Shown here piece by piece: positions 1 through 10,052 of a DNA stretch of 64,000 nucleotides. The stretch is taken from assembly GCF_000497045.1 (NCBI RefSeq), contig NW_015961959.1:744001-808000 (forward strand), in the 5' to 3' direction. The stretch comes from Kalmanozyma brasiliensis GHG001. Its lineage: Eukaryota; Basidiomycota; Ustilaginomycetes; Ustilaginales. Each line of letters opens with the position of its first letter. Within the stretch, counting starts at the first letter, position 1. The notes beneath the pieces are model-generated. The model made no database searches and was not told the DNA's origin. It saw nothing but the letters and a program-made list of their open reading frames with translations. A program made the position numbers and the translations under genes.

Positions 1-629
1 ACGCGCCTTTCACTTCTGTCAACGTGGGGCACAGGGTATCTCGTAGTATCCTGTGATAGCGGACCGAGCCGAGCCGGCCTCCGCGATCCCGTCAACTGAG
101 CTGGACTGCTGGAACATGCGTGGCTCGAGGAAGTGGGACGGCCGTTCGTGACAGAAGTGGGACCCCGAATTGGAGACGCTGTCAGGATCGATGGACCAGC
201 GTAAGGCGTCTGGCTACTTGGAGTCACCTCTTCCCAATTTTCGGCTGCCATTCGTCTTCGCTTTGATGGGGAGGCCAAGTTCTCTTGCTGAACGAGCGCG
301 TCGATGGCTGAGACGAGCCTGGTAAGCGTCTCGTCGGTCTTTGCACGCCACTCGTCGTCACGAAAGGCGCTACCGAGCTCCTTTGGCTTGAAAACACATT
401 CGTAACCGCCGTTCTTGCAGCGCTTGCAAGGAGCCAAGCCATCGTGATCGCACTTGACCTTGGAGCGACGGCAGCTGGAGCATGCCCCTGCGAGCTTGTT
501 CGAAGCACCGCTGCTGGCCTCGGGCGAGTGATGGCGTCGGGAGGAGGTGGGTTGAGGAGCGCTCGAGCTAGAAGCAGCTGAAGAAGCCGATATTGTTCGC
601 CGTTGGATGCTCTGGGAATCGCTCGTCAT
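1..629 (-). CDS. Zn(II)2Cys6 transcription factor (3' end outside window)
   Basis: This is the N-terminal part of a fungal binuclear zinc-cluster DNA-binding protein; about 209 codons are visible and the frame is still open at the left edge. Reading from the ATG at 629, a Ser-rich leader is followed by six cysteines at residues 50, 53, 60, 68, 71 and 78. They follow the C-x2-C-x6-C-x7-C-x2-C-x6-C pattern of the GAL4-type domain, with the basic SCRRSKVKC core. Just downstream is the segment DDEWRAKTDETLTRLVSAI, a likely short coiled-coil dimerisation linker. The rest of the visible part is Ser/Pro-rich. The target genes cannot be told from the sequence. Any fungal-specific regulatory domain would lie beyond the window. 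Confidence 0.88.
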   Translation of the reverse strand, partial: MTSDSQSIQRRTISASSAASSSSAPQPTSSRRHHSPEASSGASNKLAGACSSCRRSKVKCDHDGLAPCKRCKNGGYECVFKPKELGSAFRDDEWRAKTDETLTRLVSAIDALVQQENLASPSKRRRMAAENWEEVTPSSQTPYAGPSILTASPIRGPTSVTNGRPTSSSHACSSSPAQLTGSRRPARLGPLSQDTTRYPVPHVDRSERR

Positions 630-1973
630 CTTTGACGTTTCGGAGCGGAGCTTGATAGATGAGTTTGTTGGTGGAAGCCGGCTGGTCTAGATTCAAGAGA
701 TGACGCCCCTTATACGATCGAGCGACTTGGGCGCCCTTCCAAACAGGAGGCTATGCGAGCTAGCAGCTACTTTCGGCTACTTGCGTAGTCGCTCTCTGGT
801 CCGAAGCTTAGGAGTGTTGATCATCGGCTCCAGGCGACGTCCGAGCAGGCAGATTTCCTTCTCGAAGGCGAGGCTGAGTCTGATATGGTGGTCGGGAGTC
901 AGCAACCTAAGTCATACGCCTGAGGCTGACTTTGCTTGACTCGGATGTGTGGCCGAGCTGGGCTTTGTTTTTCAGAAGCTTCACATCGAGTCTACACTGC
1001 TGATTGTGGGTTGAAACAGTGGTGCCGAAGCCAGTTCATGTGGGAGTGGTGATACAACAGCAAGCTGAGTCTCACGGCTTGGCCATGACAAGCATCGGCG
1101 AATTCGCCGAATCCGACTGCACCCCTGCGCAAAATATCTTAAGCTGTTACGTCGACGCAGCCTTCGGGTATCACTTTTTGCGGCCGGCGATTTGCGACAA
1201 GACTGAGCTTGTTGGTCTCGATGCTGTCTGTACCTCAGGCACCGAGCATCCGGAGCAGCTTGGCTTCGAGCACACAAAAGCTAACTTAGCACTCAAAACT
1301 CCCAGCGCTTCGTCTGTATGATCAGGAGACGGCCGACAGTATCAGACGAGGCAGCAGCCGTTGCCTTCTGCAGACCGGATGGGCTGAGCGGCAAACTCAC
1401 GTTCTGTCTAGCACTGGAAGGTGGTAGCATCCCGTCGAATCTCTCTGCTCCGACTCATCTTGTGGGTCCGTCACAGAGTCAACACTGCCTCGCCTCAGTT
1501 GTGTGATGAAGATGTCACAAACAAGACCGTTTCACAAGTGCATCAGAGTGCTGCTGTCAACGAACCTCGTGCGGCATTCTCTGTTTGCCACCAGCGCGGG
1601 GTGTTGGTGTGATTTTAGCGCGTGAGAGTGGTTCTGCTGCGTCTTCTGCCTCCCAAAAAAGCATCAAAAAAAAAACAGCTTGTGCACGGCGGAAAACAAA
1701 TTTCTCCGCTCTCGATGAGACCCTGCATGACGGCTCCATGGTGCGCTTGTGCGTCGGTGCCTGCCCCCCGCTGCTGGAAGTCACACAGAACGCGTGGCTC
1801 AGTTTGGTCTTTGCCCCTGCAGATCATTCACGCTCATCCACCGACGTAGTGGAGGAGGAGGAAGAGGGTCTTCTTTCCTCGTTGATCAAGAGGTTTGTCG
1901 ATTCGGCCATCCTTCTTCCTCTCCTCCCATCATCATCTCCTTCGTCTTTCGATCTTACTCTCGAGAGATCAAG
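630..1973. other. Intergenic region, divergent promoters
   Basis: This 1.3 kb lies between the minus-strand zinc-cluster gene and the plus-strand lipase gene. Only short, overlapping open frames without recognisable domains occur here. It holds a 16-bp perfect palindrome (1095-1110), an A-rich run near 1666-1676 and, just before the lipase ATG, a long pyrimidine-rich stretch (about 1905-1965) typical of 5' leaders in these fungi. Confidence 0.6.
1095..1110. promoter_or_regulatory. 16-bp perfect palindrome, possible factor site
   Basis: The sequence TCGGCGAATTCGCCGA reads the same on both strands. It sits in the shared upstream region of the zinc-cluster factor and the lipase gene. A symmetric CGG/CCG-flanked site is what a dimeric Zn2Cys6 protein often binds, so autoregulation is conceivable, but this is inference only. 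Confidence 0.3.
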
Positions 1974-4667
1974 ATGAGTGGCCTTCCTCCCGGATCTTTC
2001 GTGCAAGGTGGCGATCCACCCAGCTACACCAATTCCACTTCTACCGACGCAGCTCCCGTGCCGCCTCCAATCTCGACCACCGCGCCTGTCTCCGCTCAGG
2101 CGCTGTCCCCTACGCCCTTGTCTCCTGAAGAAGCCAAGGAGGTCGAAGAAGAGCTCGAGGAAGCGCAGAGTCTCAGCGAGGCCGCGCTTTCCATCCCCGA
2201 CTCCGAGGCAGCTGACAACGACGCCGTCTCCCTCTACCAGCCCGCCAACGAAGCTGTCCCAGGCGATGCAGGTGTCGTAGCCAGTCAGGGCGTCGTCGCC
2301 AACAACGGCGGTGCAAGCTTTAACTGGGAGGGTGTTCTCGGTCACTCTGCTCAGGGACTTGGCGCAGCCAATGCAGCCTCCTCGGCCGGCTTCTCCTTCG
2401 CCCGCACCGCCACTACCTTTGGTCTCCAATTCGCCAAGCGCCTCACCCAAGGCCTCGTTGCAGTGCCCGCTCTGCTCGCAGATGGCGCTCTCACAGGTTC
2501 TGCGCCGGGCGATACGTCTGGCAACCCTTCGATCGCCAAGGCTGCTCATGCAGGCATCGCCACTTTCTTCGACGCCATCTCGCTCGTCGCCGTTGGCGGT
2601 ATCGATCTGACCAGTGCCGTCACCAGCGCTAGTCTTGGTGCTGCTGGCTCAGGCGTTGAAGGAGTCAGAAGGGCTCTCGGCTCCGAGGTGCTTCGCAGCT
2701 TGGCCGAGTTCTCCAAGCTCGTCAAGCGTGAATGGAACGCCGACGACGACTCACTTCCACCCGGCGGCATCCCAGCCTACTCGATCATCACCCTCACCAA
2801 GGCTCTCACCACTTGGGTCAACATTCAGATCATCACGCGTAGCTACTACGAGCAGCGCATGCTCAAAGGTCTTCGTGAGATCAACACCGACAAGCTCAAG
2901 GCAGAAGTCGAGGGACTGAGGCAGACGCATCACGTCGACACTACCAGCGCTCCTCTTCGTCCCATCACTGCAGGCTCGCAAGGGCAGAGCTCCGCAGGTC
3001 AGAGTCAGTCTGACGTTCGCATCACCTCAAATCAGACCTTCACGGGCGAGCTGTCAGGCAATGTCATTGGCGCCGAGATCGGTCACAAAGATGGATCCAG
3101 TTCTCGATTGCCCGGTTCGGACGAGCCCGCCAGAGCCCTCACGGATGCGGAGGCAGTACACAACTTGCAGCGCTACTCGAAGCTCGTTCTCGGTGTCTAC
3201 GGTGGTATCGCTCTGTATTGGCTCAACTCGATGCCACCAGGAGACCACAGCCTGTTCGGCGAGACCACCTTCGACACAGCCAAATCTAGTCAGACCGCCC
3301 CTGCACCCGGCAGCACCATCTTCAGCGCCGAGGAAGAGTTCATCCGCAGAGACCAAGCCGAATTCCTCGAAGCCGCCTCGCAAATGGAGCTCGAAGACGA
3401 AGACGAGGACCTCATCACAGCCACCGAGACTGCCAGAGCCAACGCCAACAAGCAGGTCATCGCCGTCAACGGAGACGGCAAGGGACACGCTACATCGTAC
3501 AACCTCTGGGATGTCATCTCGGGCACCCACGATGAGGACCTCTTCCACCACACGGCCGGCCTGGAGCGTGGCGCTGCTGCAGAAGGGAGCTACGCAAATG
3601 ACCGAAGGACCGTCTCCAATGGCACGCCGTCCAAGGACAAAGCTCGACCCAGCAAGCCCCGATTCTACGTCGTCACAGATCATCCGCGCAAGACGATCAT
3701 CCTTGTGCTCCGAGGTACGCTCTGCGTGGGCGATGTTGCAGCCGATCTCACCTGTGAATCCGTTCCCTTCATTTTCGACCCTGAAGTCAAAGCAAATCTG
3801 GACGCGAAGTACCCAACACCCACCGCAGCGGACGGCAAAACGTCTTTCGTCGGAGAGGAAGCGCACGGTGATTTGTGTCACGAAGGCATGTACATTACTG
3901 CGCACGAGATCGGCGCACCTGGTCGCTCCGTCCACCGAGCCGTCTCCTCCGCACTAGCCGCCAACCCCGGCTACTCAATCGACGTCACGGGTCACTCTCT
4001 TGGCGCCGGTGTCGCAAGTGTGCTCGCCATGATGTGGGCGGACCCCACTACGGGTCTCACCACCCCTTCGTCGGGTTTGCCCTCCGGTCGCCGCCTGCAC
4101 GCATACTGCTTCGCCGTGCCCTGCGTCACCAGCTCGCCCCTCGGTCGCAAGGTCGGCTCGATCATCACCTCGTACACCTACTCGTTCGACTTGGTATGTC
4201 GTCTGTCGCTAGGCTCGATCCAGGACATCCGCAACTGCTCCGCCTGGCTATGCTACGAGGACAAGCAGGCGGCACATGGCGATCGCACCATGAACGCGCT
4301 CATGAAGCGTGCGTTCGAGTACCAGTCGGGTCGACTCGAACAGTCGAAGCGCGCCGAAGTGGAACACGAAATGCTCGTCCTGCGAAAGACGTTGGAGGCC
4401 AACATGCACAACACGCACCTCTTCCCACCTGGAAAAGTGCTCTATGCGCTCAAGGAGGGAGATGACATCGTCGAGAAGAGCGAGGAAACCGAAGCTGACA
4501 TCGGTCGAGGTATCAGCACGAACAAGAGGCAGAGACTGTTCACCGTCAACAACGATGACGAGTCGGCACTGAGGAATGTCTTCGGACAGATGATCTTCTC
4601 GAGGACCATGCTCAGCGCTCACATGCCCAACATGTACGATGCCAGTTTGCACGACTTGACCCGCTAG
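1974..4667 (+). CDS. Class 3 lipase, sn-1 diacylglycerol lipase type
   Basis: The predicted 897-residue protein probably hydrolyses acyl esters of glycerolipids at membranes. The nucleophile elbow GHSLGAG places the catalytic serine at residue 675. Downstream come FDLVCRLSLG, matching the acid-residue region of class 3 lipases, and HLFPPGKVLYAL, close to the C-terminal signature of diacylglycerol lipases. The N-terminal third is rich in Ser, Ala, Glu and Pro and probably disordered. Hydrophobic stretches near residues 160-230 and in GVYGGIALYWLN (about residue 410) may anchor it to a membrane. The open frame extends upstream to 1749, but I chose the ATG at 1974 because the preceding bases are a pyrimidine-rich leader and the extension has no protein-like features. 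No intron was seen. The exact substrate is not known. Confidence 0.85.
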   Translation: MSGLPPGSFVQGGDPPSYTNSTSTDAAPVPPPISTTAPVSAQALSPTPLSPEEAKEVEEELEEAQSLSEAALSIPDSEAADNDAVSLYQPANEAVPGDAGVVASQGVVANNGGASFNWEGVLGHSAQGLGAANAASSAGFSFARTATTFGLQFAKRLTQGLVAVPALLADGALTGSAPGDTSGNPSIAKAAHAGIATFFDAISLVAVGGIDLTSAVTSASLGAAGSGVEGVRRALGSEVLRSLAEFSKLVKREWNADDDSLPPGGIPAYSIITLTKALTTWVNIQIITRSYYEQRMLKGLREINTDKLKAEVEGLRQTHHVDTTSAPLRPITAGSQGQSSAGQSQSDVRITSNQTFTGELSGNVIGAEIGHKDGSSSRLPGSDEPARALTDAEAVHNLQRYSKLVLGVYGGIALYWLNSMPPGDHSLFGETTFDTAKSSQTAPAPGSTIFSAEEEFIRRDQAEFLEAASQMELEDEDEDLITATETARANANKQVIAVNGDGKGHATSYNLWDVISGTHDEDLFHHTAGLERGAAAEGSYANDRRTVSNGTPSKDKARPSKPRFYVVTDHPRKTIILVLRGTLCVGDVAADLTCESVPFIFDPEVKANLDAKYPTPTAADGKTSFVGEEAHGDLCHEGMYITAHEIGAPGRSVHRAVSSALAANPGYSIDVTGHSLGAGVASVLAMMWADPTTGLTTPSSGLPSGRRLHAYCFAVPCVTSSPLGRKVGSIITSYTYSFDLVCRLSLGSIQDIRNCSAWLCYEDKQAAHGDRTMNALMKRAFEYQSGRLEQSKRAEVEHEMLVLRKTLEANMHNTHLFPPGKVLYALKEGDDIVEKSEETEADIGRGISTNKRQRLFTVNNDDESALRNVFGQMIFSRTMLSAHMPNMYDASLHDLTR

Positions 4668-4905
4668 ATTTGAACTTGCATGTATCCCGTCTACCTACCA
4701 ATCATGTACTCTTAGCTGCATTTTGACATTGGAAGACTCCTACACACATATTTCTGTGCTTGCAATCCCGTTGTGTGACTGAGCTTAGTCCTCTCTGAGC
4801 ATCACACACGTTCAGAGTCATTATGCTCAAAGTCTTACGATTCCGTTGCGTGACTGATATCCAGACTGATCCGGTGAATACAAGCCGAAGCTTCGACCCG
4901 ATCGA

Positions 4906-6510
4906 TCAGAGCTGCCCGTTGCACCACGCGACCAACTTCTTCTCTCCCTCTCCCATCCCTTCCTTCGTCTCCAACTTTTCCAGTCCCAAGCTGGCCCTAG
5001 CCATCTGGCCCTCGACCATCTGCGGCGTTCCCCTGCCTCTGAACGCACTCTCGCCCTCACCTCCGGGGAAATCAGGGGGCGGCCTGCCCTCTTCGAAACA
5101 CCTCTTCTGCTCCAGCACGTACTTCCAGTTGACCACGGTCGTCGGGATGGCGGGGATGTACAGCACGCTGCTGTCTCCCTTCCCTGCGTGTTTGCTCTCG
5201 ACAGAGTGCACGGCGTCGCAGTGCCACAGCACCATGTCTCCCGGCCTCACCTCTGGGATGGAGGTCATGGTGTGGTCGAGTGCGAGGTGAGGATGAGTCG
5301 CGGGGGTCAACTCGATGTTGTGACCCAGAGAACAACCCGGGAACTTCCTGGATTCTCCATCAAACGCCCAGTTGTCCGCCCCCAAGAACTCTTCTTCTGT
5401 CGCGCAGGCCTCCCGCGGTTTGACGGGTGTGAAGAACGGACGCAGCACAATGTACGCCGTGCTCTCCTTCAAGAACGGCAACACTTTCAGCGTTCCCTCC
5501 CCCCTCCTGGTATGGGACATGCTCAACCACCCCTGCAGCGGTCGAAAAACACCACACTGCCCAGGACCGTCGTACATGTCCGTCCTTGCTGTCATACGTT
5601 CACCCCGTGCACCGAGGGACCACGGGTCGTGACTCTCCCACTGTCCTCCTTCGCGCGTAATGTTGTCCCAGAGCGCGCGGAACTCCCCACACTCCCACCG
5701 CTCCACGCCGCCACCATCGATATGCGCGCCTAGCGCAAACTGCGCGTCTCCCGGCTGGCGAATTCGCAGTCGATCCACATAGTTCAGTGGGTGTTCCAAC
5801 GAGCAGGTGCGCTCGACACTTGTTTCCGTCGAAGAATTGTGGAAGAGCTGGAGGAACTGCTTGCACGTAGCGAGAAGGTTGGGGTGCGATCGGGCGAGGA
5901 GCTGGGGTGGCGTCCAGTAGAGTTCGTACACCTGTGGGTTGTCTGCTGGGAAACCCTTGGCGCGGTTCTCCCGGGCGTAGGTGCGAATCTCTTCTTTCCA
6001 GCCCAACACGGTTGACTCGGGGATGACGTTGCGGATGACTGCGACGCCACGTTGCTTGATGGCGTCAAAGGTGGTGCTGTCCGTCCACGTGTCGAGCTTG
6101 CCAACTTTTCCAGTGGGAAAGTCGACCGTGGGGATGCACGCCCCACCGAGACGCTTGGTTTCGGCGACGCGGGAGGAGAGCGAGGAGAGGACGGATCGCC
6201 AGGTGCGTTGCAGATGCTCGGCGTGCGCGGGTGACGTGATGAGCGACTGCTTGAGCGAGGCGAAGCGGTCGGGGAGGGCATCTTCCAGGGTTCCGCCCGA
6301 GAGAGAGGCGAACACGGAAGCGATGGTGCCTTCCTCCTTGCCTGACTTTTTGGCGATCGGAGGAGGTGGAGCGGTGGAAGAAGGATTGACGGTGTCGAGC
6401 GATGGTCGAAGGGCGCGAGTGGAAGCGACGAGGGTTCTGCGTGCGACCGGCGGGATGAGCGGCGCTCGTGGCGCGATGCGCAGGGCGGTGCGCAGCATGG
6501 TGACGGTCAA
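4906..6510 (-). CDS. DUF1479-type Fe(II)/2-oxoglutarate oxygenase-like protein, mitochondrial
   Basis: The 534-residue protein resembles the DUF1479 (YbiU-like) family, which adopts the double-stranded beta-helix of 2-oxoglutarate/iron oxygenases. The putative iron ligands are visible: H263 and D265 in GAHIDGGGVERW and H435 in WHCDAVHSVES. Between them lie conserved stretches such as FRPLQGWLSMSHT. The first ~45 residues carry many Arg, Ala and Ser and no acidic residue, which fits a mitochondrial presequence. A second start, four codons in (6498), would keep that signal. The gene is one exon. The reaction of this family is not established, so only the fold and metal site are claimed. Confidence 0.82.
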   Translation of the reverse strand: MTVTMLRTALRIAPRAPLIPPVARRTLVASTRALRPSLDTVNPSSTAPPPPIAKKSGKEEGTIASVFASLSGGTLEDALPDRFASLKQSLITSPAHAEHLQRTWRSVLSSLSSRVAETKRLGGACIPTVDFPTGKVGKLDTWTDSTTFDAIKQRGVAVIRNVIPESTVLGWKEEIRTYARENRAKGFPADNPQVYELYWTPPQLLARSHPNLLATCKQFLQLFHNSSTETSVERTCSLEHPLNYVDRLRIRQPGDAQFALGAHIDGGGVERWECGEFRALWDNITREGGQWESHDPWSLGARGERMTARTDMYDGPGQCGVFRPLQGWLSMSHTRRGEGTLKVLPFLKESTAYIVLRPFFTPVKPREACATEEEFLGADNWAFDGESRKFPGCSLGHNIELTPATHPHLALDHTMTSIPEVRPGDMVLWHCDAVHSVESKHAGKGDSSVLYIPAIPTTVVNWKYVLEQKRCFEEGRPPPDFPGGEGESAFRGRGTPQMVEGQMARASLGLEKLETKEGMGEGEKKLVAWCNGQL

Positions 6511-7137
6511 GGCGGTATGAACGAGTCAGGTGATTGCTGAGAGACCCGACTGTGGTGAAATTAGCGAGAGGCTGCTCGTCAACCGTGCAAGCTCGACGAT
6601 GAGGATGAAGGTGGTGTGCGAATGTTGACGTGTTCTAGTAGCAGATGGCCCGGAGGTCGACCTCGAGCCGGAAGTGAATCGTCGCGCGCGTTCTTATACC
6701 TGACCGTCAGGCTGGTCGTTGATGGTCGACAGCTGCCGTGTTGGTAGCTCGACAACAACCCACCCGGGTCCACGGGTCGACCGGTCAACCTCATCGAAAG
6801 TGCGGGGTGATTCTCCTCACTGCCCGCTGTACTCGGCGCAACCCCGGCCAATCTGCCTCGTTTTACTGCAAAGCCGTGTTTTCCCTCGCGATAAATGAAA
6901 TTTCGGTGACTTTTGGCACCGATGATGCCCGAGGCCAGGGTGGTGCCTTCAGGCTTGGTTCTCCCCCACACTGAAAAGGCATCTCTGGAAGTCCGAAGAG
7001 TTGCTCACGTGCAACAGCGAGCCGCCCTTCTCGCCCGCGCCTTCAAGCACTATCCTTCCCGACACGAGGCCACACTGCTTGGGCATAGTATCACAATGAA
7101 TTCGAAACAAGTAGAGAAATACACGGCGCTTCGACTC
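6511..7137. other. Intergenic region between two minus-strand genes
   Basis: These 627 bases hold the promoter of the DUF1479 gene and the 3' flank of the P450 gene. The open frames here (for example on the minus strand at 6579-6971) have no domain-like composition. Nothing else is recognisable. Confidence 0.5.
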
Positions 7138-8877
7138 CTACGACGACTGCTCACGACGAACAACAGTGGCGGTATACATCTGCGAAGGGTGCGTCACCGA
7201 GGGCAGATATTGCAACGGCCAATCCGCCGTCTGACCCTGCGCCTTGGTACCCCATCCGAAATCGTACCTGTCGATCACGGCAGCGACCATGCTCAGAGCC
7301 TCGTAGTTGGCCAACGTCATTCCCAGGCAGAGACGAGGACCGCCGTTAAAGACGTGGAACTTCCACTGGCCGTAGTTCTTGAGACTGCGGGTCTCGGTGC
7401 CGTCCACCTCCTTGGTGGTCTCGATGAAGCGGTACGGGTTGAATTCGCAGCAGTCGGGACCCCACACGTCGGGGTTGCGCGCAATGACCCAGTCGGACCA
7501 CGAAAGCAGTTCGCCGGCATAGATCTTGATGGGCGGCAAACCAGCAGCAGTGGGACCCTGGGGCACAATCACGTCGTCCTTGATGGCGCGCTTGCCATTC
7601 TTGGGCACCGGCGGGTGCAGACGGATGGCTTCGTTGAAGCAGGCCTGCGTAAAGACGAGATCCTTGGCAGCGTCGTAGTCGAGCTTGCGGATGCTGCCGT
7701 CTGTCTCGGCGAGCACACTGCGCACCTCTTTGCGGATCTCTTCAACATACTGCGGCTGCTTCATCAGCTCGTAGAAGAGCCACGAGAGACCTTGGGCTGT
7801 GGTGTCGCGACCGGCAATGATAAAGTTGAGCACCACCGAGATGAGATCGTCGCGGTCGGTGGTGACGTCCATGAACAGGTCGAGCAGGTCCTTGCCCTCT
7901 TTGCCGTCCGAGGTCTTCTTCTCCTTCTGAATGCCGGCCTCCCTCTCGCGAAGACGCTCGTCGATGATGGTGCGTGAAAAGTCGTTGATCTTCTTGACCA
8001 TCTTTGCATTCTTCTTGCCTTCGGACGAGAAGCGGTCGACAAGCTGCCACATGGGCGTGCGGAAGCGCTTGTCGATGACCATCTGGACAAAGTCAAAAGC
8101 GCTCGAGAACTCGACCTCGTGATGAAGGCAGTCCGGGTCGGAACTAAGACAGTCGATATCGGAGCCAAACGCCATCTTGCCGAAAGAGGAGAGTGTGTAG
8201 CGGAAGAAGAGGTCCGGCAGCAACAAGGTGGCAGGGTCGTTACGCGACTTGCCCTGTGTCAGACCGTCGAGAATGCCGACGACGCTGTCAAGCTCGCGGT
8301 GGACCACCGTCTGCACCCAGGTGCGGAATTGATAGACGGAGAAGATGTGCGAGGCCATCTTTCGCTGCGCCTTCCAGACATGGCCGTCCGAATTGAAGAT
8401 GCCGTTTTGGCCGAGCAAGTCGGCGAAGCGCTTTTTGAACTCGACACCCTTTTCAAAGTTGTCAAAGTTGGTCTTCTGTACGTACTCGATGTACTCGGGG
8501 CGATGAACGATGTGCATCTGACCAGCGCCGGTGCCTGCGACCGAGACTGAAAACCCGATGGGATGCTTGCGTGCATTCTCGAGGAACCAGTCGAGAATGG
8601 CATTGGTGTTCTTCATGGCAGACAGCGTGTGTCCGATGAGAGGGCGCGCAGGTGGGTAGTAGAGCTCTTTCCGCGGTGGCTTGGAGAAGAGCGTGCGGTT
8701 GTGATATTTGATGGTGAGGAAGAGCAGCGTGAGTGCGAGCAGCGGCAGAGCCAGCCCGGTACGGTCGAGTATGGCATTGACGGCGTCGACAAGTTGCTGC
8801 ACATATGCGTTGTCCGAGCGCAGCTCAATGTGCTTGGCTGCCGAGCTGGCGGCGCTGAAAGAGGAGAAAGCCGGCAT
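7138..8877 (-). CDS. Cytochrome P450 monooxygenase (CYP52/CYP63-like class)
   Basis: This is a complete 579-residue microsomal P450. A membrane anchor spans about residues 41-57. The C-helix WKAQRK is at 168-173, the I-helix oxygen-binding AGRDTT at 355-360, and the K-helix ExxR at E416-R419. The heme signature FNGGPRLCLG begins at residue 510 with the axial cysteine at 517. The form with two glycines before PRLCLG, together with GRDTTAQ, is typical of alkane/fatty-acid omega-hydroxylase families such as CYP52, CYP63 and plant CYP86. Fatty-acid hydroxylation is therefore a reasonable but unproven guess. The gene is single-exon, which is normal here. It has no reductase or biosynthetic neighbour. 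Confidence 0.92.
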   Translation of the reverse strand: MPAFSSFSAASSAAKHIELRSDNAYVQQLVDAVNAILDRTGLALPLLALTLLFLTIKYHNRTLFSKPPRKELYYPPARPLIGHTLSAMKNTNAILDWFLENARKHPIGFSVSVAGTGAGQMHIVHRPEYIEYVQKTNFDNFEKGVEFKKRFADLLGQNGIFNSDGHVWKAQRKMASHIFSVYQFRTWVQTVVHRELDSVVGILDGLTQGKSRNDPATLLLPDLFFRYTLSSFGKMAFGSDIDCLSSDPDCLHHEVEFSSAFDFVQMVIDKRFRTPMWQLVDRFSSEGKKNAKMVKKINDFSRTIIDERLREREAGIQKEKKTSDGKEGKDLLDLFMDVTTDRDDLISVVLNFIIAGRDTTAQGLSWLFYELMKQPQYVEEIRKEVRSVLAETDGSIRKLDYDAAKDLVFTQACFNEAIRLHPPVPKNGKRAIKDDVIVPQGPTAAGLPPIKIYAGELLSWSDWVIARNPDVWGPDCCEFNPYRFIETTKEVDGTETRSLKNYGQWKFHVFNGGPRLCLGMTLANYEALSMVAAVIDRYDFGWGTKAQGQTADWPLQYLPSVTHPSQMYTATVVRREQSS

Positions 8878-10052
8878 GCTTGAGTTGGAAGTGGGATGAG
8901 ACGATCGCTATGAACTTTGTGATTGAGTGCCAAAGGAGTGGCTCCGCTTTGAGCGGCTTGGGCGTGTGTGCCTTCCGGTCACAGATCGAAGCGACGATGT
9001 CGCTGACGGTGCTTGTTGTCGACGTTGACAGCAGGAAAGGGAAGGCAAGGCTTAGGCCATTGATGGACGTGCGATAGCAAGAGAGGTCCGAGGGCGAGTG
9101 ACCAAAATGCATGGGCTCGGGCCAAGTTGAGTTGAGCGTGGCCGTTATATCACAGTTTTAGCCATGACTGAGCCATGATCAAGGAGCGCCGATGTGACGA
9201 CGTCGAAGGGATGCATTTCTTTTGCGAGCTCGTCTCCCGACAGGGTCATGTGTGCAGCTAAAAGCACAGGGCGGAGTCAGCGTCCCGAATGCTCGGCAGG
9301 TGCATCAACACAGAAGAGTGACAGTGAGACCGAGTGACAGGCGAGGTGGTGCCCGCGAAACGCGCTTTCTCTCCGCTGAGAATTTTAGCCGATGGGCACC
9401 ACCACTTAGTCGCCCAGGCCATGAGCGTGCGATATGCCAGGTGAGCAATTTGAGCGTTCTCACCTAGGCGCACAACGTGAGGGCGCGATGAAAGCATATC
9501 TCTGCCGCTCAATTAGCTTAGGAGAGTCTCTCGAGCCAATGAGGGTGGCATGATTGGCCAGCATAGCTGCCGTCGAAAATGCGGGGTTTATGATAAAAAG
9601 CACGTTCTCCGTACACCCAGCTGCAAGCCAGTTTAAGGTTACCGCCCCGCCTTCTTCGCAGCCTCTCTTCGATCGAAACATGACTTGAGGAGCGGTTTGC
9701 CGTCACACTGATCACAATTTGACGCTTCAGGTCGCCAGAGACCCCTGACCTTCAACCAGAACCAGAAGAAGCGTATCGCCAAGATTGCGTGGTCACCTCT
9801 TCTCTACTACACTGATCAGACAGACATCCTCCATGGAGATAGACGCAGTCTTCCCGGGCCGGTGTGTGCATGTGATCAACTCTGTTCCGCGGAAACGCTT
9901 TCAACAGCAAGGTGAATGAACGCGAGCTTCAGGCAGGGGTTAAGGTGAACGCCCTGCTTTCCAGGCTAACAGGCTTGCAACCTGCAGGCAGCATCGACAG
10001 GAAGGTTGACAATATGCTCCACGTGGCCAAGTGTCCACCCTTGACGTTCACG
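8878..10052. other. Gene-free stretch upstream of the P450 gene
   Basis: This 1.2 kb contains the P450 promoter and the 3' flank of the next minus-strand gene. It has only short overlapping frames of up to about 95 codons, with no domain, no credible tRNA and no obvious repeat. It is more AT-balanced than the genes around it, consistent with non-coding DNA. Confidence 0.5.

Noticed and set aside
1749..1973. Upstream part of the lipase frame as coding sequence
   Set aside because: The region is a pyrimidine-rich leader and the extension has no protein-like composition; the ATG at 1974 is better.
7138..8877. P450 as part of a secondary-metabolite cluster
   Set aside because: Its neighbours are a mitochondrial oxygenase-like gene and a conserved mitochondrial protein; there is no synthase, transporter or cluster regulator next to it.
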